Assembly (NCBI GenBank): GCA_018806915.1
Contig: JAGKQI010000101.1
Span: 1,116,001-1,180,000, forward strand
Length of the DNA stretch: 64,000 nt
Direction of reading: 5' to 3'
From: Phytophthora colocasiae
Taxonomy: Eukaryota > Oomycota > Peronosporomycetes > Peronosporales > Peronosporaceae
The position numbers were made by a program, and so were the translations under genes. The notes beneath the pieces were generated by a model. The model was not told where the DNA came from. It saw nothing but the letters and a program-made list of their open reading frames with translations, and searched no databases. This document shows positions 9,291 through 19,804 of this stretch, piece after piece; the stretch's first letter is position 1, and every line of letters begins with the position of its first letter.

Positions 9291-10340
9291 CTTCTCCGGT
9301 CCACCGTACTATCGCCATTTCTAAAAAGTGGGCATAGCGGAAAAAGTTTTTAGAGTTAGCAAGCATGGCGCACACCATTAGAAAGCTGAAGGCGCAAGGT
9401 ATGTGCCCCCGGACTTCCTGCTGAAACGGAGCCTTCGTTTGAATGGTAGAATAACTTTTGTCTTGCGTCTGAGAGGAGCCGTAAGGTTAAATTTCGTAAT
9501 TCGGTCAATTTTTAGCGATAATCAATCGCACTTTTACACGAGCGGTAGGAGCTAATTGACTCCGTCCTGGCAAACCGATATTGTCTGTAAACGCTTCAAT
9601 GGGCTAAAAATTGATCGCGCGCCAGCGAGGTTTTATTGCAGCATGGCACCTAGTTACCAAGCCAGCGGAATAAAATACGCCAATCATCGCGAAGTGAAGA
9701 ATAAGACGGCGATTTATTTTTTTGAACCCTCAAATTAGACTGTAAGCTGTGATTGGCATAAGTGACGGTAGCCATTAGCAACTACTAGTATGCTGTCTGC
9801 AACTGGCAACGCAATCGGTGACGTTCCGTTGCGCATGTGGAACTTCTGCACGCGTGGTAGGCTGTAGTCATTGCCCCCCTTGCACCCAATGACCAAACCT
9901 AGTACTTTTTGTAATGTCAAAAAGCACTTATCTAAAGTATGGTAGCTTACCTTAGCAAATGAGGCCTTCACGGCAGCAATTAGGCCGCCTGCGGCAGCTC
10001 CGGCAATACTGCCACGTGGGAGGCAGCCACCAACCGATCGCTGCGCAAGATATAGCGCTACGGCCACCTTGACGTGTGGGGTAAGGTCGGTCTGGTTTCG
10101 ACGGCGAGGCATGCTGGCGTTGTTTGTGAAGTCCAGGGTGAAAGGAATAGTGAATTGAGTTTAGTGTTGGCGGCAACGCCGACAGTGAAAGCGCGCGAAA
10201 AGTTATGCATGTCAAAGCTTCAGATTAGGCGCCAAACAAAAACAGCAAGACAAGTTATTTTTTACCAATCAAATACTGCTAACAATTTTGTGTGGCTCAC
10301 CAAAAAACCTAATGGGCGATAGTACGGTGGACCGGAGAAG
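9291..10340. mobile_element. Mariner/Stowaway-like element inserted in PX gene C
   Basis: The termini are inverted repeats of about 30 bp beginning CTTCTCCGGTCCACCGTACT, with one extra base in one arm. They are flanked by TA dinucleotides (9289-9290 and 10341-10342), the Tc1/mariner target. The terminal sequence resembles the CTCC-rich ends of plant mariner/Stowaway elements. At 1,050 bp it is too short for an autonomous copy, and only an N-terminal transposase fragment is present. Confidence 0.75.
9735..10112 (-). pseudogene. Mariner transposase N-terminal fragment
   Basis: The 125-codon frame starts MPRRRNQTDLTPHVKVAVAL and includes LPRGSIAGAAA, matching the first helix-turn-helix of plant-type mariner transposases (L-T-x4-K-x6-L-x-x-R-S-x-G-x-L-x-x-G). 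After about 50 residues the similarity stops and no catalytic Asp triad follows. A GTAAGC directly after the helix-turn-helix could be an old splice donor. Confidence 0.5.
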
Positions 10341-10341
10341 T

Positions 10342-10434
10342 AAGAAGATCGCCACTGGGCGAGACGGGGGCCACGGGCTTCGGCTGCAAGTCCAATCTGG
10401 ACGGCGTGCTTTTACTTGCCTGATAAAATGCCAT
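10342..10434 (-). pseudogene. PX-like paralogue C, 5' coding fragment
   Basis: 31 codons from an ATG at 10434 (MAFYQASKSTPSRLD...) run directly into the TA duplication of the mariner element. They are in the same reading frame as the 3' part ending at 8693. Like other N-termini in this family, the fragment is Ser/Pro-rich. It is the stranded start of PX gene C. The 475 bases beyond it (10435-10909) hold no supportable gene. Confidence 0.6.
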
Positions 10435-10958
10435 TCTTGTGTTTGGAAGTTGGGATCTCGTTGGTACACGGCCGAATCGAAAGTGAGCGATCGAAGTTAC
10501 CACCACCTACCAACTATCTTTGTTGTGAGGACATCGACTGGACGTCCTAGGCAAGGGCACCATAAACACCGTGCCTGCATCATCAACCAACCTTCATAAA
10601 TGATAACATAATACTGTGCTTATCCTTGTCGTCGTCACCTCGAACACAGGCTTTTGATCAGCGCATTAGGGCCAGGCAGTTTTAGATTCATTTGAGGGGA
10701 ATACATGTACGTATTGCTTCTTACTGGTGTCATTCTTGACCGCAGCGGCAGGAGCTTTCTAAGGTTTTGAGCTCGTAGTAGAGCTTAGAGAGTGTTAGTT
10801 TAACCTTTCACGTCATCTTTGCTGTCGTGGTTCATGACTCATGACTCGTACACCTCCTCCAAATTGGATGCCTCATAAATTACACTTGCTTTACAGCACC
10901 ATTCGGAGTCTACCCCTTCCTGTACCGACCGTAGCCAACGCATGTATGACTCGCGACA

Positions 10959-11564
10959 TTAAGTTGTGCTGCACACCTTCGTTATAACCGTGGTTGGACC
11001 AACACTCATGGCCAATCCATCCACCTTTACGTAGCGCCCGTAGCCAACGCAGACCCACTTGGCGCGTTTACGTGAGTCGGTCGAAACTCGTCGAGCAACT
11101 GGCTGCTGGGCAAGAGGCTCCCAAAAGGCCACTCTCCTCTCAGGGCTCACGATTGCTGGTTCCTCGCCAATACCCTCGCTTAAGTCACTGTCTGCAATAC
11201 TGCACGAGTCGGTGTCCGTCGCCGCTTCCGAGCTCACATCGTCATCTTTGGTTTGGGGCATTTCGACCTTGGACAGACGGAAGCCCGTCACAGACTCCAG
11301 GTCAGCAAGAGAGACGACCCCCGACGCGACCACCGAGAGAGCAGCTTCGTGCATGATCGAGGTCTCATCCGGCTCTGCCGGCGCAGGGCTCGCGGCACTG
11401 CCGTACATGATGTTGGATTGATCTGTATCACTCTGGGACTGTTTGCGCAGCATACGAGCGCGTTTGACTGCGAGTTTCCACAGTGTCGCGACCAATCGAG
11501 CAGTCCACAATGTCGTGGTCGACTTTGAAGCCGAAAGCGAAGGAATCTTGGTAGAAGTTTGCAT
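10959..11564 (-). CDS. Paralogue with C-terminal W-x-x-V-G-x-G motif
   Basis: The 201-residue product uses the ATG at 11564 (context accATGC); another in-frame ATG at 11705 would add 47 residues. A basic segment (LVATLWKLAVKRARML) is followed by an acidic Ser/Thr/Asp-rich middle and the motif KWVCVGYGRYVKV. It is a paralogue of the gene at 6054-6923. Just after the stop, in a different frame, a second motif copy (TCVGYGRYRKG, then a stop at 10910) is readable. A frameshift or an unspliced intron has probably cut off the second repeat. Function unknown. Confidence 0.6.
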   Translation of the reverse strand: MQTSTKIPSLSASKSTTTLWTARLVATLWKLAVKRARMLRKQSQSDTDQSNIMYGSAASPAPAEPDETSIMHEAALSVVASGVVSLADLESVTGFRLSKVEMPQTKDDDVSSEAATDTDSCSIADSDLSEGIGEEPAIVSPERRVAFWEPLAQQPVARRVSTDSRKRAKWVCVGYGRYVKVDGLAMSVGPTTVITKVCSTT

Positions 11565-12197
11565 GGTAGAGAAGCGTGTGCTGTGGGTCGTTTTCAAAAG
11601 TGAGAGACTCTCAGAGGAACCCCAAACGGTAAGGAGAGGACCCGATCTCATGCGTGGCTGCCTGTCAACTGCAGGGTGAGGCCCAAGGGTGCAGGCAGCT
11701 GTCATCGAACACCTCGCCAGCTACTTCCTGTCGTCGGTGATGATGGGGACTCTACGATCCTCTTAAACGCACTAATGGTAACGTTGGTGCGGGATTCTAT
11801 GGCAAGCGAAGCTTTGCTCTAACTGATCGCCAAACTCACATGCACCTTCATCCTTTCGACGGAAGTTTTATCAAATGTGAGGGAGAACTCGACGGTCATT
11901 TTGCATGAGGCCAGCGCGAGTTCAGACAAATGATAAGTGTCCTGACGCTGTCAACGATAGCCTTTCACATCCAAACTGTCGCGAACGAATATCTTCCACC
12001 CTCGTTTCCCATCGAGATCGGTAAATGAGCGGTACATCGACTTGTACTTTTGCGAAAAAAAATGCATCACTGAGATGTTTAAGTGCGCGCAGTTCCGCTA
12101 GGGAGTTGCTAAACTCACTTCAGCTAATGGTTACTAGTATTTTTTTTGTATTGTTCATTTACTTCGAAGTATTTGCTATAGTAATTGGTTAGTTCTG
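11565..12197. other. Intergenic
   Basis: About 630 bases including the 5' flank of the motif gene and the 3' flank of the synthetase homologue. No coding or RNA feature is recognised. Confidence 0.5.
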
Positions 12198-14810
12198 TTA
12201 ACTGTAGAGCGACTCAAGCAGAGCTTGATACTTCCGGTCCACAGCACGGCGGCAGACGTCGCCAGTATCGGGATCCAATTCTCCAGATTCAACGGAGAAA
12301 TCTGCAGCCATGAGGATCCACTTCCGAACGCGGTAGCCGGAGATTGAGCAGATCTCGGGGAGCTCCTCCAGCACCGAATCGAAGTGAACTGCCCATTGCT
12401 GACAGCGAATGGCCTCTCCAACTGTAGTAGCAGCACTTCCGATGGAGTGACCAACCTTGAGCGCGTCGTCATCGAGCTGAAGACCGACCGTGTGTTTGTT
12501 CCCAACTCCAGTTCGAGACGTCACGGCACAGGTCTTGAGGAAGAAGAGCGCACTGAGAAACGTGCGGCCGTCGCCAACCAGCACCGCGCGGTCTAGTTCC
12601 GGCATCAACTCCAGCATCGCAAACTCGAACGGCTGGATAGGGACCCAGTCACCAGTGGAAAGCACGAGGAAATCCTTCGGGTCACTGATTTTGAGGAACC
12701 CCGTGGGCGTGAGAAAGCCACGCTGCGACAACCGAAGCCATCCGTCCGAGTCACAAGTCGACGTGTACTGGTCACTATCGTCGTCTTCGTCAAGCTCTGG
12801 ACCTGGGCTGTTGTTGCCGGTAGTGGGCGCGTACCGATAGCCCATGAATACGTTGCGTCCACGTAAAACTGTTTCCTGGGATCGCTCATCACAACGAATC
12901 GTAGTGCCCGGGAGTGCACGCCCAGAGCTTCCGAATTCCCAGGCGTGCGGGAAATTAATTGCAGCAAAGCCGCAAGTCTCGGCAGTGCCGAATAATTGGT
13001 AGATTGGCGTATCAACCGTCTTGAACAACCGCTCTAGCTCAAAGTCGAGTGGTGCCAGCACGGAGTAGCAGGCGGTGCAGCTTTCCAGTCCAACCTTCTT
13101 CTTGATGTTGTTGAGAACAAGCGTTTTAGCCAGCATATAGCCCAAACTGCGGTGTTTCGCTCCTTTTCCTCTGGCAAAGAGCAACTTCTGCGAGTTGTTG
13201 GTAGCGCGTGTTTTAGCCCAGCGATAAATAACTGCATTCACGTCACCTTTCGCTCGATACACTTGTTGACTGAAGCGAGCCCATGTAGCAGGTGCTGCAA
13301 AGAAAACCGTTGGCTTGTGCTCAGTCACAACTCGGACAAGAGGTCGATTGTATGTTGGAGCACACACCACTAAGAGCCCAGCAATAAGAGGCACGTAGAA
13401 CTCCAGTACTTGAGACGCCGCGTGGTGTAGCTGAAGGTACCCCACGAGGCGATCACGACTGGTAAGGCCAAAGCTTCGCACCAAGGCAGCAGCAGTGAAC
13501 AAGACGTTGTCGTGCGAGAGTTCAGCAGCTCGAATTCGTCCCAGGGCGTCGTAGTCGAAAGCCAGTAAGCAGCACTGGCTCGGCGTGACACGAGATGCAA
13601 GGGACTCAATGGAAGGTGTCATAGCGGCTTCTTCAGTTGCTAAAGTACTGATCGCAAGAAGATCTTGAGCGCCAATGACATTGATGCTGGCGCGTAGGTC
13701 CGCCACAGCACGATCCACTGCAGTTAAGTCACCCAGAACTACCACAGCACGAATTGGTGTACGTAAAGCCTCCGGTTGGTCGTCCAAAAATTCAAGAGCT
13801 TCTCGAAAGTTGTCCTCCAAGGTATCCACCACCACTATTGTAGCTCTGGCAGCAGGTAAAATGTCTTCATGTAGTTCTCGCACACTCCAAGAGGTGCGAA
13901 CATGAGCCACCACAGCACCTAGAGACACTGCAGCGAGGTTCACCGCATGTAGCAATGGACTTGCTTGTGCGCTGATCACAATTCCCTCTCCAGCACTAAA
14001 ACCCAGTTGCAATAAAGTCCTCGCCACACAGCGAACACGAACAGCATGTTGAGCCCACGAGTAGGCCACATCAATAGGAGACGCCGTCGAAGTAGGGAAT
14101 CCATGAGGAGTACGGTCGAAAACCTCTTCACGACCACAAAGTGCCGGTTCATCTGCAAATCTGCCCACTGTCTTCAAAAACGTACTCCACACTGTAGTAG
14201 GTGAAGAAGTTACCAGTGCTGCAATGGTAGAATTATCTTCCCCTGCTTCATGTGGGACACTGAGTGCTCGACTCCAAGTTCGACCTCTGCTGCCTCGACT
14301 GTGAACACTGCTGTAGCGGTCCCTCCTGCTTTTTAAAGATGGATCACTCTCAATACTGCCCCACGAGTACATGTAGCCGTAGTCACTACTGGTCCTTCTC
14401 TCGTCAAATTGCGTCGATTCAATTTGAATTTCACCTTTAAAAGGCCGAACGGGTGGGTGCGATTGATGCATCTTGGATTTTGTCTTAACCGAGTCGGTAC
14501 TTTGGCTGCTGCGTAGAGAAAACCTTCGTCTGCGTCTTCCAGGTTGAGCTACGTCGTTGGGGTTGGGCGTCCAATCGGAGCTCGAGGAAGGGCGACCACT
14601 ACTGGAACTTACCACCGTCGCCGTGAAGGAAATCATGTCGGAAGTCACACGTCGCGGAGGGCTGCCAGTTGCAGTGCCAGCTGCGGTTGTGTCACTGCCG
14701 TTACTAATCATTCTGTGGCGTTCACCCATAGTGTGTTCGGAGTTGTTGCCATTGGAGTTGAGGTGGCGAGTGTTTAAACGACAATTTCCACTCCCTTCCG
14801 CCGAAGGCAT
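12198..14810 (-). CDS. Bubblegum-type acyl-CoA synthetase homologue, probable pseudoenzyme
   Basis: The product is 870 residues with an extra disordered Ser/Arg-rich N-terminus of about 200. The rest follows the adenylate-forming fold and is closest to ACSBG long-chain acyl-CoA synthetases (YQLFGTAETCGFAAINFP, then V-R-K-W and D-F-S-V-x-x-G-E-L near the end). Three catalytic signatures are eroded. The Ser/Thr/Gly-rich P-loop is replaced by AFDYDALGRIRAAELSHDN (about 417-435). The G-W-x-x-T-G-D motif is GWLRLSQRG. The terminal Lys-rich segment is DTGDVCRRAV. The frame is open throughout, so the gene looks maintained; a non-catalytic or regulatory role is inferred. Start chosen at the first ATG. 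Confidence 0.75.
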   Translation of the reverse strand: MPSAEGSGNCRLNTRHLNSNGNNSEHTMGERHRMISNGSDTTAAGTATGSPPRRVTSDMISFTATVVSSSSGRPSSSSDWTPNPNDVAQPGRRRRRFSLRSSQSTDSVKTKSKMHQSHPPVRPFKGEIQIESTQFDERRTSSDYGYMYSWGSIESDPSLKSRRDRYSSVHSRGSRGRTWSRALSVPHEAGEDNSTIAALVTSSPTTVWSTFLKTVGRFADEPALCGREEVFDRTPHGFPTSTASPIDVAYSWAQHAVRVRCVARTLLQLGFSAGEGIVISAQASPLLHAVNLAAVSLGAVVAHVRTSWSVRELHEDILPAARATIVVVDTLEDNFREALEFLDDQPEALRTPIRAVVVLGDLTAVDRAVADLRASINVIGAQDLLAISTLATEEAAMTPSIESLASRVTPSQCCLLAFDYDALGRIRAAELSHDNVLFTAAALVRSFGLTSRDRLVGYLQLHHAASQVLEFYVPLIAGLLVVCAPTYNRPLVRVVTEHKPTVFFAAPATWARFSQQVYRAKGDVNAVIYRWAKTRATNNSQKLLFARGKGAKHRSLGYMLAKTLVLNNIKKKVGLESCTACYSVLAPLDFELERLFKTVDTPIYQLFGTAETCGFAAINFPHAWEFGSSGRALPGTTIRCDERSQETVLRGRNVFMGYRYAPTTGNNSPGPELDEDDDSDQYTSTCDSDGWLRLSQRGFLTPTGFLKISDPKDFLVLSTGDWVPIQPFEFAMLELMPELDRAVLVGDGRTFLSALFFLKTCAVTSRTGVGNKHTVGLQLDDDALKVGHSIGSAATTVGEAIRCQQWAVHFDSVLEELPEICSISGYRVRKWILMAADFSVESGELDPDTGDVCRRAVDRKYQALLESLYS

Positions 14811-15209
14811 GTGAGCTTGAGGCGGCAATAAATACTTTGGTGAGCTGATCTGTAGGCACGAATCATCGCTTTCTGCCTTTGTAGATTGAATCTAACTGGC
14901 TGAAAAAGAACGGGAAAAGCGTCTGCCGGATTTTGTGCTCCCATGTCCCAGCATCAGCTGGTGCCATCGTGACAAGGTCAAGGTCAAAGGACACGAAAGT
15001 CCCTCACATCTGTTCGTCCTGGTCCTCACAACAGGGCAAAAGCGATCTTGGAGACGATTTATTGCCACTTCGCCAGTTCTTAACGATATGAAGTTTATAA
15101 AACTCCAAGCATGAACCCACGATGCAGACGAGGACTGCAAACTGAGGACAGGCACGTATGTTCGGGCTTTTAAACACAACGAGCACAAGCTTTATCTTAA
15201 CTTTATCGT
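14811..15209. other. Intergenic between synthetase homologue and USP7
   Basis: About 400 bases separating two minus-strand genes. It should contain the promoter of the synthetase homologue and the USP7 3' end; no distinct motif is recognised. Confidence 0.5.
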
Positions 15210-18200
15210 TCAGCTCTGGCGGATGTGAATGCCCGTTTCCAGCCTCCGGTTGCTGTGGTGGCGTGGGGGTGGCGTCGGGTCTGCATGTTCCAGCCCAAGA
15301 CCGCCTAATCCTTCAAAGTCCGCACCGCACAGATCTGTAAGCCGCGCCATGGGGAACGCGTCCAGAGCATCAGTCTCCATGTCGCTGTACACAGTCTGCA
15401 GCGTCGAAGCCTTGAGGTCCTTCACCAACGCCAAGTTCCACTGGGAAAACACTTCCGAGGAGATGCCCATGCTACATTTCACATAACAGAATCCAGTGGT
15501 TAGTCGAAAGCACGCAAGCACAGACAGCAAAAGAAAGCAACAGGTTCTTTACCGTTGACGGATGCGCTCCTTGACGTCTCCAACAGTGTCACGCTCGCTG
15601 AAGCGCACGATGCAGGGGACGCCGTGTGGGTGAATCCATTTCTGTGAGTCGTTCTGGAAGTTGAAATGCACCACACCTTTGTAGAACCACAGCGGGTCTT
15701 CATCCGACAGCTCCTCTTCTGTATTTTTCGCCTCTTTCACTTCATCAACCAGCTCGTACGCCGGTATCTGTTCCACCAAAAGTTCCGGGCTATTGGGGTC
15801 TGACCCTCCGTTCTCCCAGTAGCGAGACAGCGATGCGTCGTCCTTAACCAAGCGCTGGATCACTGTTCCACGCTGAACAACCTCACATGCGCGCAATGGC
15901 GTATCCTCTGGCAGTCCGAACCCGTCTCGAATAAGCTTCAACAGGTCTCGAACCTTGTGCGTGGGCAGTACGAGCACTTCAACATGGCGATGCGACGGGG
16001 ACGTCGCCTGTTCCGTGGCAAAACACGCGTCGTAAATGCTCAAATGCACAAGCAGTTCCTTCTTGGCTTCGATCTCTGTGATCGGGTGGTCCAGCAGCTC
16101 GTAATGCAGAATATTCGTTCTCTCCAGATATTCCGTCAGTAGCTCCTCCAGAGTCGTTTGGTTGTCCCCAGCGTAGCGCGAGTGACGGAGTGGCGTCTTC
16201 ATCGGCAAATTGTTAAAAGGCGAGTGTTGGTACAAACGTACAAACAATCGCTTCGATCCAATGAGATCCAGATGCGCAGCCACGGCGTCAATCACCTCGT
16301 CGTACACGTTGCTCAGTAACAGCGGAAGCGTAAACGTTTCTTCGTCCGAGTGGCCAAACCGATGAAACGTGACTTCAACACGATCCAACAGATACTGGAA
16401 GTACGATCGTACGTCTGGATACCGTTCCGCCTGTCGTCTCTTGTGTCGGCGAAGCTTCCCCACAGATATCTGGCCTGCTCCAGCTGACCCGTGGCTATGA
16501 GGGCCCCGGCTGTTGTAGGTGCTCGAGTCTCCTAAATCATCGATTTCTGGAGAAATGACAGCTTTTACTTCTTCACCGTCTGGGCCAATATACGTCGTCT
16601 CAATAGCATCAGGGTCGTCCTCCACTCCCAGCTCTGGGTTAAGTACGATGCCGTTTGCAAGCTCTTCGTCTTGCACGTACTGGAAGCAGATGATGTCTCC
16701 GTTCTGAATTTCAGCACCAGCGAGGGTTGCCTCCACGTCAATTTCTGATACAGTCACGGGTTGAACCTCCTCATACAACATCAAGTCAACTGCGAACGGG
16801 ATTTCCAACGCCTCGTGCAAACGCTTCGCTAGCTCTGCCCCAGTGATCCGAGCGTCCACCACAATGTTCCCCACGTACTCCAGTCGATCGCCCAGCTCCT
16901 TCTTCAGGTCGTACAGCTTGATAAACAACAGGATATCGTGGTTCTTCAAAGGTGGTGGGTAGTCCACTTCGCTCTCACTCGCCCCTGCAAACGCAGCAAC
17001 AGCGTCTTCGTCCTCTTCTCCCATTTCTTGGCTAGATTTCGGGTCCTCGGCGATTGCATCTATCTCGGGAGGCGTGAATTCATCCAAGAAATGACGGTGC
17101 ACGATTGACCTCTTGTGGTCATAAGCATCTAGGATCTGGAGATACAGCTTAACAGGAGCTTTATGAGACGCGTCGTCCTCAATAAGCGAATCCACACGAC
17201 AACCGTACTGGTCTGGGCCGACGGGCTGATCAGGTCGAGTCGTGCGGTTTTCACGGGTAATGACCTTCCACAAGCGCTGCTGTGCCATCGGGACCCCCGT
17301 CTCTCTGTATATGCGACGACAAAGCTGTCGGATGGAAGCTGCGCGCTTGATACGCACACGCACAATGCTCGAGTTGTTAAACCCAGAGAAATCCAAAGTC
17401 TTGGTGATCCTCTTGAGCTTAGCCACGCTCGTATCGGACGCGATGCGGAGATTCATGTACAAATGTTCCGTCTGCTGAGTTTTCTTACGACGTGCAGCTG
17501 CCTTCTCTTCCTCGTGGAAACGAGTCATCAACTCTTCCGGAATTGGCAACGGGTCACATTGCCAAGTAGGAACAACCCCCAATTCTTCTGCTGCCTTTGT
17601 AATATCTTCTGAAATAGCTGGAGGAACTTCTGCTGTAGATTCGCCCTGAATAGCACTGATGTCGTTCTCACCGTCCCGCACATACACTAGCATGTAAGCG
17701 CTTGAAAAACTTTTTCCCAGTGGGAGCATGAGATTGCTGGACGTGGAGTTTAGGGACACACTGCCATTGTCGTACTCCTGTGTTACCTGCTCGCCATCTA
17801 CACTTGGAATTCCTTCTGTATCCACTGATCTGAACTCGAGGCCATCCATTCCATTGGCCTCGCCGTTGTTTCCAAAGAGTGACGCTGAGTACAGAGGCGA
17901 CGGAGGCTCCGTCGTACCATCTTGTGGTGTTACTGGAGTCCCAGCTGAGCCAAAATTGCCTTCGATCGCAACCTGTTCGTCTACATGCGTGATCTGATCA
18001 TCATCGAATCTGAACCAATCTGTGCTGGTAGCGATGTGTTTCCCGGGCCGAATAAATACGTAGTAATGGCCTCCATGGACATCGCCGCTGTGCACTAGCA
18101 CACTGTGTAGGTGATAAATATACCGTGGGGATTTCTTTGAGCTGTCATTCTCCTTCTCATCTTTCGACATAAATTCATCCAATACGAGAGTCTTCGGGAA

Positions 18201-19559
18201 CTCAAAGCGATCGTGAATCTTCACCATACCATCCCGCATCGCGTCGTACTCGAATCGCTTCAATTGAATGTTCAGAACTGGTGGTAACGTTAGAAATTTG
18301 ATCCCTTTCTTCGCATCCTGCTTTCCATGTCCCTCCGCCTCGTATTGATTGTCTCCATCGAGCATTTCCACTTCCACATATTTCCGAAACGACTGCATTA
18401 AGTCTCGACACCCTTTCACATCCAGCTGCAAGTCGTAAAAGCTCTCGTCACGGGAAGACTCGAAGTCTACGTTCACGCACTGCACAAATGACAGCACTTT
18501 GCCCTCAAAAAGCTTCTGGATGGCCGAATCTACTCTTGTTTTTTTCATTTTCTCCTCTAACCGGTCGCACAAAATCCGATACAGTTCCTGAACATCATGC
18601 TGCATGAACGAGTCAATCGCGCTCCACCCAAACGAGCGTGTCAGCTCCTTCGTAGACACCGCTTTCTGCTGTCTCTGTAGTCTGTAAAACACTCGCTGCA
18701 ATGCCAGCGACACGGAGTTATTAGTATCTTCCTGAGCCGTTGGAGTCTCGTACACCACTTGTCGGAACGCTCTCAAGTGGAACAGCGTCTGTAGTAACGA
18801 GTTCAAATAGCACGTGGCTCCCTGGTTCTTCAATCCCACCATACCGGTCTCCTCTTTCGAGTCATAGGACATCAATTGCTGCGTCGTTTCCAACTGCGAG
18901 TCCGTAGCGTCCTGCTTTGCAGAGATTGTCGAGTGCTGAGCCTCTTCCTGCTTCTCCACGGCTGGAATTGCATCCACAAAGCTCAATTGAACCTCAACTT
19001 CAACTCTTCCCTGGTCGTCAAGCAGTGTATTGCTTGGATTGAGCAATTCGCTCCTCTGAACGAATTGACTCATGCCAAACTCCGCATTTTCCTTGGAAAA
19101 CTCGTGCACGCTCGTATGCTTAATTAGCGGTGGCTGACTCCCCTGATTAAGGATAACAATGGTCAATTCCGCCAGTCTAGGAGCTTCTAGCTGCTGTTCT
19201 ACGAGCTCCACAAAGACACCAATAAAATTCTCATCCGAGACGCTTCTAGGCTGCCAAATGAGCCGCCAAGACACGTTCTGAGCGTCTTTTTTCACGTCTG
19301 TCACAACCCGCTCATTGCTGAGGTCCAAAACTGGGAATTTATCGTGGAAAATGAGCATTGGCAGCTCCGCGTCCAAATTTGCAACGGTTGCAGCGTCTGG
19401 AGGCTGTTGTGGACCGTTGACGCCGCCAATTCCGGGCGGAGAGAGCGCATCCTCCACGTCCATTGGCTCCGCATCTGTGTCGGACTGTGTATTAAGCTTC
19501 TTGCGACGCTGAGCGGCGGGCGGGGAGTCCCCCACCGGACTCCGACGCTTCTCCACCAT
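15210..19559 (-). CDS. USP7: USP7/HAUSP-type ubiquitin carboxyl-terminal hydrolase
   Basis: Two exons (19559-15553 and 15471-15210) joined across an 81-bp GT-AG intron give 1,422 residues. Order: a MATH/TRAF-like domain (VSWRLIWQPRS near residue 95); a USP catalytic domain with the Cys box (NQGATCYLNSLLQTLF), the His box (HSGDVHGGHYYVF) and WFRFDDDQITHV; then about 800 residues of ubiquitin-like repeats as in USP7. Exon 2 completes the USP7 C-terminus (F-x-x-W-x-x-A-L-V, then D-F-E and LGLEH), which supports the intron. USP7 removes ubiquitin from nuclear substrates. The ATG at 19559 has good context; an upstream ATG at 19637 would add 26 residues. Confidence 0.9.
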
Positions 19560-19804
19560 GGTGAGGCTTGGACTGCGGGTGGTTGGAAGATAATGGGATG
19601 TTTTTGACCAATAATTGATGCGTCCCGATTTAGACAAACTCTCAAAATTAGTATATTATATTTCAGAGTAAATATCTTCATTGGTACAGTCGAGAGAGAG
19701 AAAGGAGACGGTTGGTTGGGAGAACGGATATTAGAACACTATCTACTAGCAGATCCATTGTTATTTGCTTTCCTGGAGAAATATCTAGTCAAAGATCAAT
19801 ACTA

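Noticed and set aside
9290..9304. GTG at 9304 as the start of PX gene C
   Set aside because: It lies inside the terminal repeat of the mariner element; the real N-terminal codons are beyond 10342.
15531..15552. USP7 ending at the TAA at 15549
   Set aside because: A GTAAAG donor there and a TAG acceptor at 15472 join an exon matching the USP7 C-terminus, so the TAA is intronic.
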